Below are positions 1 to 8,855 of a stretch of DNA of 64,000 nt, one piece after another. The stretch covers positions 23,325 through 87,324 of the forward strand of contig NZ_SEOO01000018.1 of assembly GCF_004152865.1 (NCBI RefSeq). Reading direction: 5' to 3'. The notes under the pieces were generated by a model that was given only the letters and a program-made list of their open reading frames with translations, did no database searches and had not been told where the DNA came from. Both the position numbers and the translations under genes were made by a program. Within the stretch, counting starts at the first letter, position 1, and the number at the start of each line of letters is the position of its first letter. The DNA comes from Sphingobium cupriresistens. Lineage in GTDB: Bacteria > Pseudomonadota > Alphaproteobacteria > Sphingomonadales > Sphingomonadaceae.

Positions 1-99
1 AGACGAGGCACGTTACTCGTTTCAGCGCCTTCGCGGGAGTACATGCTATTTGGTCCAGATCGCTTTTCAATTCTTGGCCAAGCGCCTAGATAGCGTCGC

Positions 100-1308
100 A
101 TGGAACGCTTCGATGTCGTCATATTGGGGGGCGGGCTGGTCGGCCTGACCTTGGGTATCGCTCTTTCCGGCCATGGCGTGCGCTGCGCCGTGATCGATCC
201 GGCTGACCCGGTTTCGACCACCGCCGCGGGTTTCGATGGCCGCGTGTCGGCGATTAGCTCGACCAGCTATGCCATGATGAACGCCATTGGCGTTGGTAAG
301 CATCTGGCGGGCAAGGGTTGTCCGATCGACCGGATATGGGTGAGCGACGGGCTGGAGCCGGGGGCGCTCGATTTCGCGCCGGATGCCGACGATGGCGTGA
401 TGGGAACGATGGTGCCCAATCGCGACCTGCGCGTCGCGCTGGCGCAGACGGCGGCCGAGGCGGTCAATCTGACTCGCCATCAGCCCGACCGCGCGGTTCA
501 TGTGGATCGCAATGAGGATGGCGTCACGCTGACGCTGGCGAGCGGCGTCACCATCCATGGCGCGCTGCTGGTAGCGGCGGAGGGGCGCAATAGTCCCACG
601 CGCGAGGCGGCGGGGATCAACACGACGCGCTGGCAATATAAGCATACCGCCATGGTCACGGCGATCGACCATCAACTGCCGCACGCTAATACGGCCTATG
701 AGATTTTCTATGTCGGTGGCCCCTTCGCGCTGTTGCCGATGCTGCCGGGCACCCGGTCCGCCGTGGTGTGGACCGTGCCGACCGAGCAGGCCCCCGCGAT
801 GATGAAACTGGGCGAGCGCGCCTGGCTGGCCGAGGCGCAGAAGCGGATCGGCGGCTTTCTGGGCGAGATCAGGCTCGCGGGTCCGCGATCCTCCTATCCG
901 CTGGGCTTCCACCATGCCGCGCGCGTCACCGATACGCGGCTGGCGCTGGTGGGCGACAGCGCGCACGCCATCCACCCGATCGCCGGGCAGGGAGTCAATC
1001 TGGGCTTTCGCGACGTCGCGGCGCTCGTCGAGGTGCTGGTGGACGGCATGCGGCTTGGCCTCGATCCGGGCGATGCGCAGTTGCTGGCGCGCTACCAGCG
1101 CTGGCGCGGCCTGGATGCGATGATGACGAGCGTGGCGATGGACGGGCTGGTGCGGCTGTTCGATGTGCCGGGCAAGCTGCCCTCGTTGGTGCGGCGCGCG
1201 GGGCTGGCGGCGGTGCAACGCAGCGGGGCGCTGAAAGGACGTTTCATGGCGGAAGCGCGGGGGCAATCGGGGGCGTTGCCCAAGCTGCTGTCCGGCGAGA
1301 TGGTGTGA
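100..1308 (+). CDS. UbiH/UbiF/COQ6-family FAD-dependent hydroxylase
   Basis: A 402-residue flavoprotein mono-oxygenase of the UbiH/UbiF/VisC/COQ6 family, which hydroxylates the aromatic ring of ubiquinone precursors at the membrane. The N-terminus reads FDVVILGGGLVGL, the dinucleotide-binding GxGxxG region for FAD. Near residue 285 lies the second FAD motif GDSAHAIHPIAGQGVNLGFRD, which is diagnostic for this family. Length is normal (about 400). No strong ribosome binding site is visible, but the ATG at 100 directly precedes the Rossmann strand, so the start is sound. Which ring position it acts on (UbiH, UbiF, UbiI or UbiL type) cannot be told from sequence alone. A coq7 gene also lies in the window, so the organism makes ubiquinone. 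Confidence 0.9.
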   Translation: MERFDVVILGGGLVGLTLGIALSGHGVRCAVIDPADPVSTTAAGFDGRVSAISSTSYAMMNAIGVGKHLAGKGCPIDRIWVSDGLEPGALDFAPDADDGVMGTMVPNRDLRVALAQTAAEAVNLTRHQPDRAVHVDRNEDGVTLTLASGVTIHGALLVAAEGRNSPTREAAGINTTRWQYKHTAMVTAIDHQLPHANTAYEIFYVGGPFALLPMLPGTRSAVVWTVPTEQAPAMMKLGERAWLAEAQKRIGGFLGEIRLAGPRSSYPLGFHHAARVTDTRLALVGDSAHAIHPIAGQGVNLGFRDVAALVEVLVDGMRLGLDPGDAQLLARYQRWRGLDAMMTSVAMDGLVRLFDVPGKLPSLVRRAGLAAVQRSGALKGRFMAEARGQSGALPKLLSGEMV

Positions 1309-1395
1309 GGCGGCAGACCAGCAGCGGCTGACGCGAGGGGCGCAAGTGGATTGCGCTGGCGCGTCCACCACGATACAGGGCTGTCATTCGCATGG

Positions 1396-1414
1396 ACCCG
1401 GTGCAATTCCGGGT
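1396..1414. other. short hairpin upstream of the SulP gene
   Basis: A perfect 6-bp stem (acccgg/ccgggt) with a 7-nt loop lies in the 205-base gap between the ubiH-like gene and the transporter. No known riboswitch could be recognised here. It may be chance or part of a leader. Confidence 0.3.
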
Positions 1415-1513
1415 GGCTATTTCGGCCGCCGATCCGCCGAACAACGCGCGTCACAGACTCATTTCCGCGATTGCGTTCGCGCCATTGCTGTGACCTCGTC
1501 GGTTTTCCAAAAT

Positions 1514-2995
1514 ATGAACAATATAGCTTTTGCGCGCTATCGCGCCGAATGGTTTCAGGGTGCGGATAGCGCCCGACGCGACATATTGGCCGGCATGGTG
1601 GGCACCTTCGCCTTGATCCCGGAGGTCATCGCCTTTTCCTTCGTGGCGGGCATCGATCCGCAGGTCGGCCTGTTCGCATCCTTCATGATTGGCATCGTGA
1701 TCGCCTTTGCGGGTGGGCGACCGGCGATGATTTCCGGCGCGGCAGGATCGGTGGCGCTGGTGGCCGCCGCGCTCGTCCATAGCCATGGGCTGCAATATCT
1801 GCTCGCCGCTACGCTGCTGGCGGGGGTGTTCCAGATCGTCTTTGGCCTGCTGAAGCTCGACATATTGATGCGCTTCGTTTCGCGGTCCGTCCGTACCGGC
1901 TTCGTCAACGCGCTCGCCATTCTCATCTTCTTGGCGCAGATGCCGCAGATGCTGGATGTCAGTTGGCACACCTATGCGATGATCGGCGGCGGGCTGGCGA
2001 TCATCTATCTGGCGCCGCGCATCACAACGGCGATCCCTTCGCCGCTCATCTGCATCCTGATCCTGACCGCGGTCAACATGGCCTTTCCCATGCCGATTCA
2101 CACCGTGGCGGACCTGGGCCGCCTGCCGTCGTCGCTGCCGTCCTTCGCTTTCCCGGTGATTCCCCTCGCCTGGCAGACACTGACGATCATCACGCCCTAT
2201 GCGCTCGCCATGGCGGCGGTCGGTCTGCTGGAATCGATGATGACCGCCAGCGTCGTCGACGACCTGACCGAAACCAGCAGTTCGAAGGCGCGGGAATGCA
2301 CGGGCCTTGGCCTCGCCAATGTCGCAGCGGGGATGTTCGGGGGCATCGCCGGGTGCGGCATGATTGGCCAGACGGTCGGCAATGTCCGCTACGGCGGGCG
2401 TGGACGCCTCTCCACGCTGGTCGCGGGCGTATTCCTGCTGCTGGTGATGGTGCCGCTGCGGCCATGGGTGGCGCAGGTGCCGGTGGCGGCGCTGGTCGCC
2501 ATCATGATCATGGTGTCGATCAGCACCTTTTCCTGGGGGTCGATCCGCGACCTGGCGCGCCATCCCAAGGTTTCGGGCGTCGTCATGCTCGCCACGGTGC
2601 TGGTCACCGTCGCGACCCACGACCTGTCGATGGGTGTGGCCGTGGGCGTCCTGCTGAGCGGCGTTTTCTTCGCCTTCAAGGTGACAAGGCTGATGGATGT
2701 CACCTCGACCTACGACGCGACGACGGATACCCGAACCTACACCGTCCTTGGCCAAGTCTTCTTCGCCAGCGCGGATATCTTCGCCGATCGGTTCGACCTG
2801 CGCGACACGGCGAGCCGGGTGCGCATCGACTTGGCCGCCAGTCATTTATGGGACATTACGGCGGTCGGCGCGCTGGAGGAGGTCGTCACCAAAATGCGCC
2901 ATCATGGCGCCACGGTCGACGTGATCGGTCTCAACCGGGCCAGCGCCATCCTGGTCGATCGGCTCGCACCGGCGGTGGGCGGCGGGAAAGACTAG
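1514..2995 (+). CDS. SulP-family inorganic anion transporter with STAS domain
   Basis: A SulP/SLC26-type permease moving sulfate, bicarbonate or another small anion, probably with protons or sodium. The first 390 or so residues are strongly hydrophobic with about ten to twelve membrane segments, starting with a LAGMVGTFALIPEVIAFSF region typical of the family. The last 85-90 residues (from about residue 405, TYTVLGQVFFASAD onward) form the cytoplasmic STAS domain. The frame is open farther upstream, but I chose the ATG at 1514 (MNNIAFARYRAEW) because the upstream codons encode an unconvincing non-hydrophobic tail and family members begin close to this point. That gives 493 residues. The substrate is not resolved. 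It is convergent with the b561 gene, with only 15 bases between stops. Confidence 0.88.
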   Translation: MNNIAFARYRAEWFQGADSARRDILAGMVGTFALIPEVIAFSFVAGIDPQVGLFASFMIGIVIAFAGGRPAMISGAAGSVALVAAALVHSHGLQYLLAATLLAGVFQIVFGLLKLDILMRFVSRSVRTGFVNALAILIFLAQMPQMLDVSWHTYAMIGGGLAIIYLAPRITTAIPSPLICILILTAVNMAFPMPIHTVADLGRLPSSLPSFAFPVIPLAWQTLTIITPYALAMAAVGLLESMMTASVVDDLTETSSSKARECTGLGLANVAAGMFGGIAGCGMIGQTVGNVRYGGRGRLSTLVAGVFLLLVMVPLRPWVAQVPVAALVAIMIMVSISTFSWGSIRDLARHPKVSGVVMLATVLVTVATHDLSMGVAVGVLLSGVFFAFKVTRLMDVTSTYDATTDTRTYTVLGQVFFASADIFADRFDLRDTASRVRIDLAASHLWDITAVGALEEVVTKMRHHGATVDVIGLNRASAILVDRLAPAVGGGKD

Positions 2996-3010
2996 TCCAG
3001 CCTCCCTGCG

Positions 3011-3523
3011 TCACAGCATCCGGCGCAGCACGTCGTCCTTCAGCACAAGATGGTGGCGCAGCGCCGCGCTGACGTGGATCGCGATCAGGGCGGCCCAGAG
3101 CCAGGGCAACAGTTCATGCGCGCCGCGCGACAGCCCGACGATCGCATTTTCCTTGCCCACGCCGAATTTCGGAACGTCGAACAGGAAGAACCAGTTGAGC
3201 GGACGGGTGCCCGCCGAAGTCATGATCCAACCCGAAAGCGGCAGGATCAGCATCAGCGCGTAGAAGAGGAAGTGCGTCGCATGGGCGGCGGCCTTTTCCC
3301 ACAGTGGCATGGCGGCGGGCAGGCGCGGGGCGGGGTGGACGAGGCGCCAGACGATCCGTAGCAGCGTCAGCGCCAATATGGTGAGGCCGATCGACTTGTG
3401 GACCGGCATCACCGCCCAGTCCTTCGGAAAGGCGTCATGGGCGAAACCCAGCGCCAGGTTGAGGAGAATCAGGACGGCGATGGCCCAGTGCAGGGCGCGG
3501 GCGACGGCGGTGTAACGGGCCAT
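3011..3523 (-). CDS. cytochrome b561
   Basis: A 170-residue, four-helix membrane cytochrome b of the prokaryotic b561 (CybB-like) family. It oxidises ubiquinol and passes electrons within the cytoplasmic membrane. Four hydrophobic segments are visible. Candidate haem-ligand histidines lie in the first helix (ALHWAIAV, near residue 11), in the second (MPVHKSIGL, near residue 44) and in the last (AIHVSAALRHH, near the C-terminus). The start MARYTAVARALHW is a typical N-terminus. It lies downstream of acs on the same strand, but a strong hairpin separates the two, so they are probably separate transcripts. Confidence 0.88.
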   Translation of the reverse strand: MARYTAVARALHWAIAVLILLNLALGFAHDAFPKDWAVMPVHKSIGLTILALTLLRIVWRLVHPAPRLPAAMPLWEKAAAHATHFLFYALMLILPLSGWIMTSAGTRPLNWFFLFDVPKFGVGKENAIVGLSRGAHELLPWLWAALIAIHVSAALRHHLVLKDDVLRRML

Positions 3524-3552
3524 GGGCGGCTCCTTCTTGCGAATGTCTGCCG

Positions 3553-3588
3553 GAAGCCAGGGCCATCCTGTCCGATGGCCCTGGCTTC
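3553..3588 (-). terminator. strong hairpin between acs and cytochrome b561
   Basis: A perfect 15-bp inverted repeat (gaagccagggccatc / gatggccctggcttc) with a 6-nt loop, 31 bases past the acs stop codon. There is no U-tract on the acs side, so it may act as a terminator or an mRNA 3'-end stabiliser. Confidence 0.6.
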
Positions 3589-3619
3589 ACTCTGAACGTG
3601 CCGCCGCGCGGGCGACCCG

Positions 3620-5563
3620 TCAGGACTGACGATTGGCGATCAGATTGTCCACCACCGACGGGTCGGCCAAGGTGCTGGTGTCGCCCAGCGCCTGGGCCGA
3701 CACGTCGCCCTCCGCGATCTTGCGCAGGATGCGGCGCATGATCTTGCCCGACCGGGTCTTGGGCAGGCCGGGGGCGAACTGGATTGCGTCGGGCGTGGCG
3801 ATCGGGCCGATTTCGGTGCGCACCCATTTGACCAGCGTCTTGCGCAGATCGTCGGTCGCTTCCTCGCCGCTGTTGAGCGTCACATAGGCGTAGATGCCTT
3901 GGCCCTTGATATCGTGGGGGAAGCCGACGACGGCGGCTTCGGCGACGCTTTCATGCAGCACCAGCGCGCTTTCGACCTCCGCCGTGCCCATGCGGTGGCC
4001 CGACACGTTGATGACGTCGTCCACGCGGCCGGTGATCCAGTAATAGCCGTCGCCGTCGCGCCGGGCGCCGTCGCCGGTGGTATATTTGCCGGGGAAGGTG
4101 GTGAAATAGGTCTGGAAGAAGCGGTCATGATCGCCCCAGACGGTGCGCATCTGGCCCGGCCAGCTTTGCGCGATGACGAGATTGCCCTCGGCCGCGCCGT
4201 CCAGCACATGGCCCTCCGCATCCACGATCTGCGGCGCCACGCCGGGCATGGGGAAGGTGGCGGAGCCGGGCTTGAGATCGGTGGCGCCCGGCGTCGGGGC
4301 GATCATGGCGCCGCCCGTCTCGGTCTGCCACCAGGTGTCGATGATCGGGCAGCGGCCTTCGCCCACGACTTCATGATACCAGCGCCAGGCTTCCGGGTTG
4401 ATCGGTTCGCCCACCGTGCCGAGCAGGCGCAGCGAGGCGCGGCTGGTGGAATGGACGAAGCCGTCGCCTTCCTTCATCAGCGCGCGCAGCGCCGTGGGGG
4501 CGGTGAAGATGGTCTGCACCTGATGCCGGTCCACCACTTCCCAGATGCGGCTGGGGGTCGGCCAGTTGGGGACGCCTTCGTACATCAGCGTCGTCGCGCC
4601 GTTCGCCAGCGGGCCATACACGATATAGCTGTGGCCGGTGACCCAGCCGATATCGGCGGCGCACCAGTAGATGTCGCCGGGGCGATAATCGAAGCAGAGT
4701 TCGTGCGTGAGGGCAGCCCAGAGCAGATAGCCCCCGGTCGTGTGCAGCACGCCCTTGGGCTTGCCGGTGGAACCGGAGGTGTAGAGGATGAACAGCGGGT
4801 CTTCCGCGTTCATCGGTTCGGGCGGGCAGTCGGGCGATGTCTTGGCGGCTTCCTCATGCAGCCACAGGTCGCGGCCGTCCTGCATCGTCACCGTTCCGCC
4901 GGTCGCCTTGACCACGATGACCTTCTTCACACTGGGGCAATGGACGAGCGCGGCGTCGACATTGACCTTGAGCGGCACCGCCTTGCCGCCGCGGCGGCCT
5001 TCGTCGGCGGTGATGACGATATTCGAATCGCAATCCTGGATGCGACCGGCCAGCGCGTCGGGCGAGAAACCGCCGAACACGACGCTGTGGACCGCGCCGA
5101 TGCGCGCGCAGGCGAGTAGCGCGAAGGCGGCCTCCGGGATCATCGGCATATAGATGGTGATGCGGTCGCCCTTCTTCGCGCCGGCGGCCTTGAGCACATT
5201 GGCGAGGCGGCACACCTCTTCGTGCAGTTGGGCATAGCTGTAGCGGCGCGGCTGGGCATCGGGCGAATCGGGTTCCCACAGAATGGCGGTCTGGTCCGCC
5301 CGCTGCGCCAGATGGCGGTCGATGCAATTGGCGCTGACGTTCAGCACGCCGTCGGCGAACCATTTGACGCCGAAATCGCCCTCGGCGAAGCTGCTTTCAT
5401 TGCATTTGGTCGGGACTGTAATCCAGTCCAGCCGCTGTGCCCGCTCCAGCCAATAGGCGTCGCTATCCTCGATCGAGCGCGCATAATCGGCGTCGCGCGC
5501 CGCCCGGTCCATCAATGCTCCCTTCGCCCAGCTTTCAGGGACCGGGAAGAAATCATCAGACAT
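3620..5563 (-). CDS. acs: acetyl-CoA synthetase (AMP-forming)
   Basis: Activates acetate to acetyl-CoA through acetyl-AMP, feeding acetate into central metabolism. The protein has 647 residues, the usual length. The P-loop-like signature [19 protein letters not shown] is near residue 260. The C-terminal [10 protein letters not shown] motif near residue 605 carries the catalytic lysine that acetyltransferases modify in this family. The frame is open 35 codons farther upstream, but the ATG at 5563 ([12 protein letters not shown]) is chosen: it is preceded by a clear ggaaagga ribosome binding site eight bases away, and the N-terminus then matches family length. Divergent from the glutathione transferase gene. 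Confidence 0.96.
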   Translation of the reverse strand: MSDDFFPVPESWAKGALMDRAARDADYARSIEDSDAYWLERAQRLDWITVPTKCNESSFAEGDFGVKWFADGVLNVSANCIDRHLAQRADQTAILWEPDSPDAQPRRYSYAQLHEEVCRLANVLKAAGAKKGDRITIYMPMIPEAAFALLACARIGAVHSVVFGGFSPDALAGRIQDCDSNIVITADEGRRGGKAVPLKVNVDAALVHCPSVKKVIVVKATGGTVTMQDGRDLWLHEEAAKTSPDCPPEPMNAEDPLFILYTSGSTGKPKGVLHTTGGYLLWAALTHELCFDYRPGDIYWCAADIGWVTGHSYIVYGPLANGATTLMYEGVPNWPTPSRIWEVVDRHQVQTIFTAPTALRALMKEGDGFVHSTSRASLRLLGTVGEPINPEAWRWYHEVVGEGRCPIIDTWWQTETGGAMIAPTPGATDLKPGSATFPMPGVAPQIVDAEGHVLDGAAEGNLVIAQSWPGQMRTVWGDHDRFFQTYFTTFPGKYTTGDGARRDGDGYYWITGRVDDVINVSGHRMGTAEVESALVLHESVAEAAVVGFPHDIKGQGIYAYVTLNSGEEATDDLRKTLVKWVRTEIGPIATPDAIQFAPGLPKTRSGKIMRRILRKIAEGDVSAQALGDTSTLADPSVVDNLIANRQS

Positions 5564-5747
5564 TGGGCATCCTTTCCATCGCGAAACCGTTATTGCCGCC
5601 TCTTCTATCGCGCTGATAGCAGGATCGAAAGGCCGCACCATGCCGATCGCCACCATCCTTTTGGCCAATAGCGCCCTATGAATGGAATATTATGCGGCGA
5701 TTTTGCTGCTTCCCCCGCGGCGCGCCCGCGCCTAACAGGGGTCGCTT

Positions 5748-6419
5748 ATGTGGCTGCTTTATCAATTCCCGCTCTGTCCCTTCTCTCGCAAGGTCCGGCT
5801 TCTCCTGGGCGAGAAGGGGATCGGCTATGATCTGGTGCGAGAATCGCCCTGGGCGATGCGCGACGAATTTCTGGACCTGAACCCGGCCGGCACGACGCCG
5901 GTGATGGCGGACGCGGACAAGGGCGTCACCCTGATCGACAGCCAGGCGATCTGCGAATATTTCGAGGAGACGGTAGAGAAGTTCCCGCTGATTTCCGGCA
6001 CCGCCGCAGGGCGGGCGGAAGTGCGGCGGCTCACCGTCTTTTTCGACCAGAATTTCTATGGAGACGTGGTCGGCCCGCTGCTGCACGAACGAATGAAGAA
6101 GCGGCTGATCGAGCGTGCGCCGCCCGACGCGCGCATCCTGCGCGAGGCGATGAAGCGCGCCAATGTCCATATGGACTATATGGACTATCTGCTGGATCAT
6201 CGCAGCTGGATGGCGGGTGGGACGCTGAGCCTGGCCGACATCGCGGCGGCGGCGCATCTGTCGGTGGCGGACTATCTGGGTGGGATCGACTGGCAGGGGC
6301 ATGAGCCGGTCAGACGCTGGTATGCGGGCTTCAAGTCGCGCCCCTCCTTCCGGCCTCTATTGTCGGAACGGATGGAGGTCATCACCCCGCCGGCGCATTA
6401 TGAGAAGCCGGATTTTTAG
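5748..6419 (+). CDS. glutathione S-transferase family protein
   Basis: A 223-residue cytosolic protein with a thioredoxin-fold N-terminal half and an all-helical C-terminal half, as in glutathione transferases. The N-terminus MWLLYQFPLCPFSRKVRLLL carries a C-P-F-S motif at residues 10-13, resembling Omega/Beta-type transferases with cysteine as the glutathione-contacting residue. DSQAICEYFEE near residue 65 is the usual glutathione-binding segment, and the helical domain includes SLADIAAAAHL near residue 163. The ribosome binding site agggg sits nine bases upstream of the ATG. The substrate is unknown. Divergent from acs. Confidence 0.87.
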   Translation: MWLLYQFPLCPFSRKVRLLLGEKGIGYDLVRESPWAMRDEFLDLNPAGTTPVMADADKGVTLIDSQAICEYFEETVEKFPLISGTAAGRAEVRRLTVFFDQNFYGDVVGPLLHERMKKRLIERAPPDARILREAMKRANVHMDYMDYLLDHRSWMAGGTLSLADIAAAAHLSVADYLGGIDWQGHEPVRRWYAGFKSRPSFRPLLSERMEVITPPAHYEKPDF

Positions 6420-6424
6420 CGGTT

Positions 6425-7591
6425 TTAGTCCGTTTCGGCCGCGAGATAGACGCGGTTGCGGCCATGTTCCTTGGCCAGATAAAGGGCGCGGTCGGCGGCC
6501 TTGAGCGCGGCGCGCGGGTCTTCGTAGATCAGCACATTGGCGACGCCGGCGGAAAAGCTGACTCGCTCCATCCGTTCGCCATTGGTGCGGTTGACCAGGC
6601 TGCGCGTGGCCAAATCCTCGCGCACGCTGTCCACCGCTTCGCAGGCTTCGGCAGCGCTCTTGCCGCGGAACAGCATCACAAATTCCTCGCCGCCATGGCG
6701 GGCGACGTGGCAATGGTCGTTCGAAGCCTTGGCCAGCAGGCCGGCGACGAATTTCAACACCCGGTCGCCCGTATCATGGCCGTGCGTGTCGTTGACATGC
6801 TTGAAATGGTCGATGTCGCAAAAGGCGACCGAGAGCATTTCGCCATTCTGCTGCGCCAGGGCCACTTCCTCCCGCAGCACCCCTTCGAATGCGCGGCGGT
6901 TGGGGAGGCCTGTGAGATGGTCATGTTCGGCGGCGCGGCGGGCATTTTCCAGGCTGGACTTGAGCGCCTGGGTCTGGCGCTGATTATCGCGCAACTGGGT
7001 TTCGACCTGACGGGTCTTTTCGACCATTGAGCGGGTCAGGCCGACCAGGCGGGCCAATACCGGTTCATTGTCGCGGCCTTCGCCCAAATCCTTGGCTTGC
7101 TCCTGCAGCGCAGCGCCATAATCCTTCGCCGAATTGCGCGACTCATGCATCAGGCCGGTGAATTGGGTGAGGTTTTCCTCCACCTTGTCCAACATGGTCG
7201 CCAGCGATTCGGGCGTCACCTCATCGGCGCGCTGTTCGGCGGCGATCGATTCGATCCAGCCATTGGTGATCTTGCCGCGTTCCATCATCACCGCCCTGAT
7301 CGCCTTTTCGACGCCAATATTGGCGCCGGTCAGATAATCCAGCGCGACGCTGAAATTGATGGGAGTCAGATCGAGATCATGGGCGAAGAGGAAATCGCCT
7401 ATATCGCCATAAAGCTGTCGGCGGCGGTTGATTTCCCGGTTGGATGCGGTGCCGCTGCGCGGCCTTAATTCCTCTTCGACGCTATCCTCCTCGGATTTGC
7501 CGGAAAACCCTCTGGCCCAGCGCGCCAGACGATCGGTCAGCCCATGTTGCGGGCTGGCGGAAGAAGATTGTGCCCCGTTCATATGCTTCAT
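6425..7591 (-). CDS. GGDEF-domain diguanylate cyclase
   Basis: A 388-residue cytoplasmic signalling enzyme predicted to make cyclic di-GMP from two GTP. The C-terminal 165 residues form a GGDEF domain with LTGLPNRRAFEG at its start, FCDIDHFKHVND, and the active-site loop RHGGEEFVMLF near residue 297. The allosteric I-site (RxxD, five residues ahead of GGEEF) is absent: the equivalent positions read N-D-H-C, so product inhibition is probably lost. The N-terminal 200 residues are polar and helical, with coiled-coil character near residues 170-215 and no membrane segment, giving a soluble sensor-like or oligomerising region. The start could also be the ATG three codons later. Confidence 0.9.
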   Translation of the reverse strand: MKHMNGAQSSSASPQHGLTDRLARWARGFSGKSEEDSVEEELRPRSGTASNREINRRRQLYGDIGDFLFAHDLDLTPINFSVALDYLTGANIGVEKAIRAVMMERGKITNGWIESIAAEQRADEVTPESLATMLDKVEENLTQFTGLMHESRNSAKDYGAALQEQAKDLGEGRDNEPVLARLVGLTRSMVEKTRQVETQLRDNQRQTQALKSSLENARRAAEHDHLTGLPNRRAFEGVLREEVALAQQNGEMLSVAFCDIDHFKHVNDTHGHDTGDRVLKFVAGLLAKASNDHCHVARHGGEEFVMLFRGKSAAEACEAVDSVREDLATRSLVNRTNGERMERVSFSAGVANVLIYEDPRAALKAADRALYLAKEHGRNRVYLAAETD

Positions 7592-7640
7592 AACGGACGG
7601 CGGGAAACAAGGTTAAGGCGGCGACAGCGAAATAATCGGG

Positions 7641-8519
7641 TCAGATGTCGGCGCTGACCAGCCAGTCGCGGAAAATGCGCACGGCGCGGGTCTGCAGCGC
7701 GCGGGGCCGGCAGACGAAGAAATAGCGATAGGGGCTTTCGACATGGATCGGGAACAGCCGCACCAACCGCGGATCGCCCGACTGTTCATAATGGCTGGCG
7801 TGCATCACCGCGACGCCCAGCCCCTGGGCGGCGGCCTCCAGCATCAATTGCCCTGAATCATAATTGTCGATCGCCAGCGGTTGCAGGTCGGGCAGGCCCG
7901 CCGCCTCCTTCCAGGCGTCGAACGACATCGCCATGTCGCGGTGGAGCAGGATCGTCTGCTGCGCCAGTTCGGTGGGAGAGGCGAGCGCCTGTGACCCCTC
8001 CAGCAATTCGCGCCGGCCGATCAGATAGACTTCCTCATGATCCAACTCATGCGCGTAGAGCGCGGGATCGATGTCCTTCGACAGCACGATCGCCGCATCC
8101 AGCCCTTCGCCCAGCCGCGCGACCGCATGGGGCGTCGTTTCGATGTCGATATGCAGCTGTGGATGTTGCTGGCGCAGCTTGCCCAGATGGGGAAAAAGGC
8201 GCTGCGTCGCGAACAGCGGCATCACGGCCAGGCGCAGGCGCAACTGGTTGCCGCCGCTCTGAATATTTTCCAGCGCCTGCGCCAGGGAATCGAGGGCGGG
8301 CGCGATATCGTCCAGCAACCGCTGCCCTTCGGCATTGATTTCCAGCGCCTGATGCTTGCGGTCGAACAGGGGGCGGCCAATGAAGCGTTCCAGCGCCTGC
8401 ACGCGGCGGCTGAGCGCCGGAGTCGAAAGGGCGAGTTCCTCCGCCGCCGCCTTGACGGAGCCCAGGCGAGCAACCTGAACAAAGGCCTCCAGGGCCGTGA
8501 GGGGCGGCAATCTGCGCAT
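7641..8519 (-). CDS. LysR-type transcriptional regulator
   Basis: A 292-residue LysR-family regulator. The winged helix-turn-helix is at residues 4-62 (LTALEAFVQVARLGSVKAAA, then LSTPALSRRVQALERFIGRP), followed by a periplasmic-binding-fold effector domain. The helix-turn-helix phrasing resembles the GcvA subgroup. The only neighbour in a divergent position is the Cdc48-type gene, 336 bases away with a terminator between, so that is an unlikely target. The regulated gene and the effector are unknown. Confidence 0.88.
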   Translation of the reverse strand: MRRLPPLTALEAFVQVARLGSVKAAAEELALSTPALSRRVQALERFIGRPLFDRKHQALEINAEGQRLLDDIAPALDSLAQALENIQSGGNQLRLRLAVMPLFATQRLFPHLGKLRQQHPQLHIDIETTPHAVARLGEGLDAAIVLSKDIDPALYAHELDHEEVYLIGRRELLEGSQALASPTELAQQTILLHRDMAMSFDAWKEAAGLPDLQPLAIDNYDSGQLMLEAAAQGLGVAVMHASHYEQSGDPRLVRLFPIHVESPYRYFFVCRPRALQTRAVRIFRDWLVSADI

Positions 8520-8579
8520 ATCTCGTCAAATATCAAAGCCGGTGCGCTGCGCCGCGTCATGTCTTCTTGTCGGGCGCAT

Positions 8580-8770
8580 CGCGAGCCGGGGTTCAAGCAT
8601 CCTCTCCGCACTGAGCAGGAAAATGGGCAAAATGGCAAGATGCATTTTTTGCAACTCCGCGTTTCTTTTCGCACTTGCAATAAAATGTGTCGCGCCGCAC
8701 ATAGGAGGTGCCTTTCAGGCATCCTCTCCTAAAACTTTCAGGGCTGGCCTTTTGGGCTGGCCCTTTTTTT
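8580..8770 (+). ncRNA. candidate small RNA with anti-SD motifs and rho-independent terminator
   Basis: The 336-base stretch between the LysR and Cdc48 genes has no protein gene but is organised. The 11-mer gcatcctctcc, able to pair with Shine-Dalgarno sequences, occurs twice (8597-8607 and 8719-8729). The second copy forms the 3' arm of a hairpin with aggaggtgcc at 8703-8712. A strong intrinsic terminator follows at once. This resembles alphaproteobacterial sRNAs with exposed CU-rich anti-SD segments (for example the suhB/alpha-r14 type, whose motif is CCUCCUCCC), but identity with that family is not established. The 5' end is a guess; no convincing promoter was found. Confidence 0.45.
8740..8770 (+). 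terminator. rho-independent terminator
   Basis: An 11-bp stem (agggctggcct paired with gggctggccct, three wobble pairs) with a 3-nt loop, followed directly by a run of seven T. The orientation ends a plus-strand transcript. No plus-strand protein gene lies within 2 kb upstream, which argues for a small RNA ending here. Confidence 0.75.
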
Positions 8771-8855
8771 CGTCGGTCGATCCGGCGGCTTGCCCCTTTT
8801 CGCGCGTCCTTGCGTTTCCTATCTCGTTACGGAACCAGAAAGACGGGGATGGCTT

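Noticed and set aside
1385..1425. Resemblance to a cobalamin riboswitch (ggtgcaattccgggtggc)
   Set aside because: Only a short hairpin is present. The conserved B12 box and the rest of the aptamer are missing, and the downstream gene is a SulP transporter.
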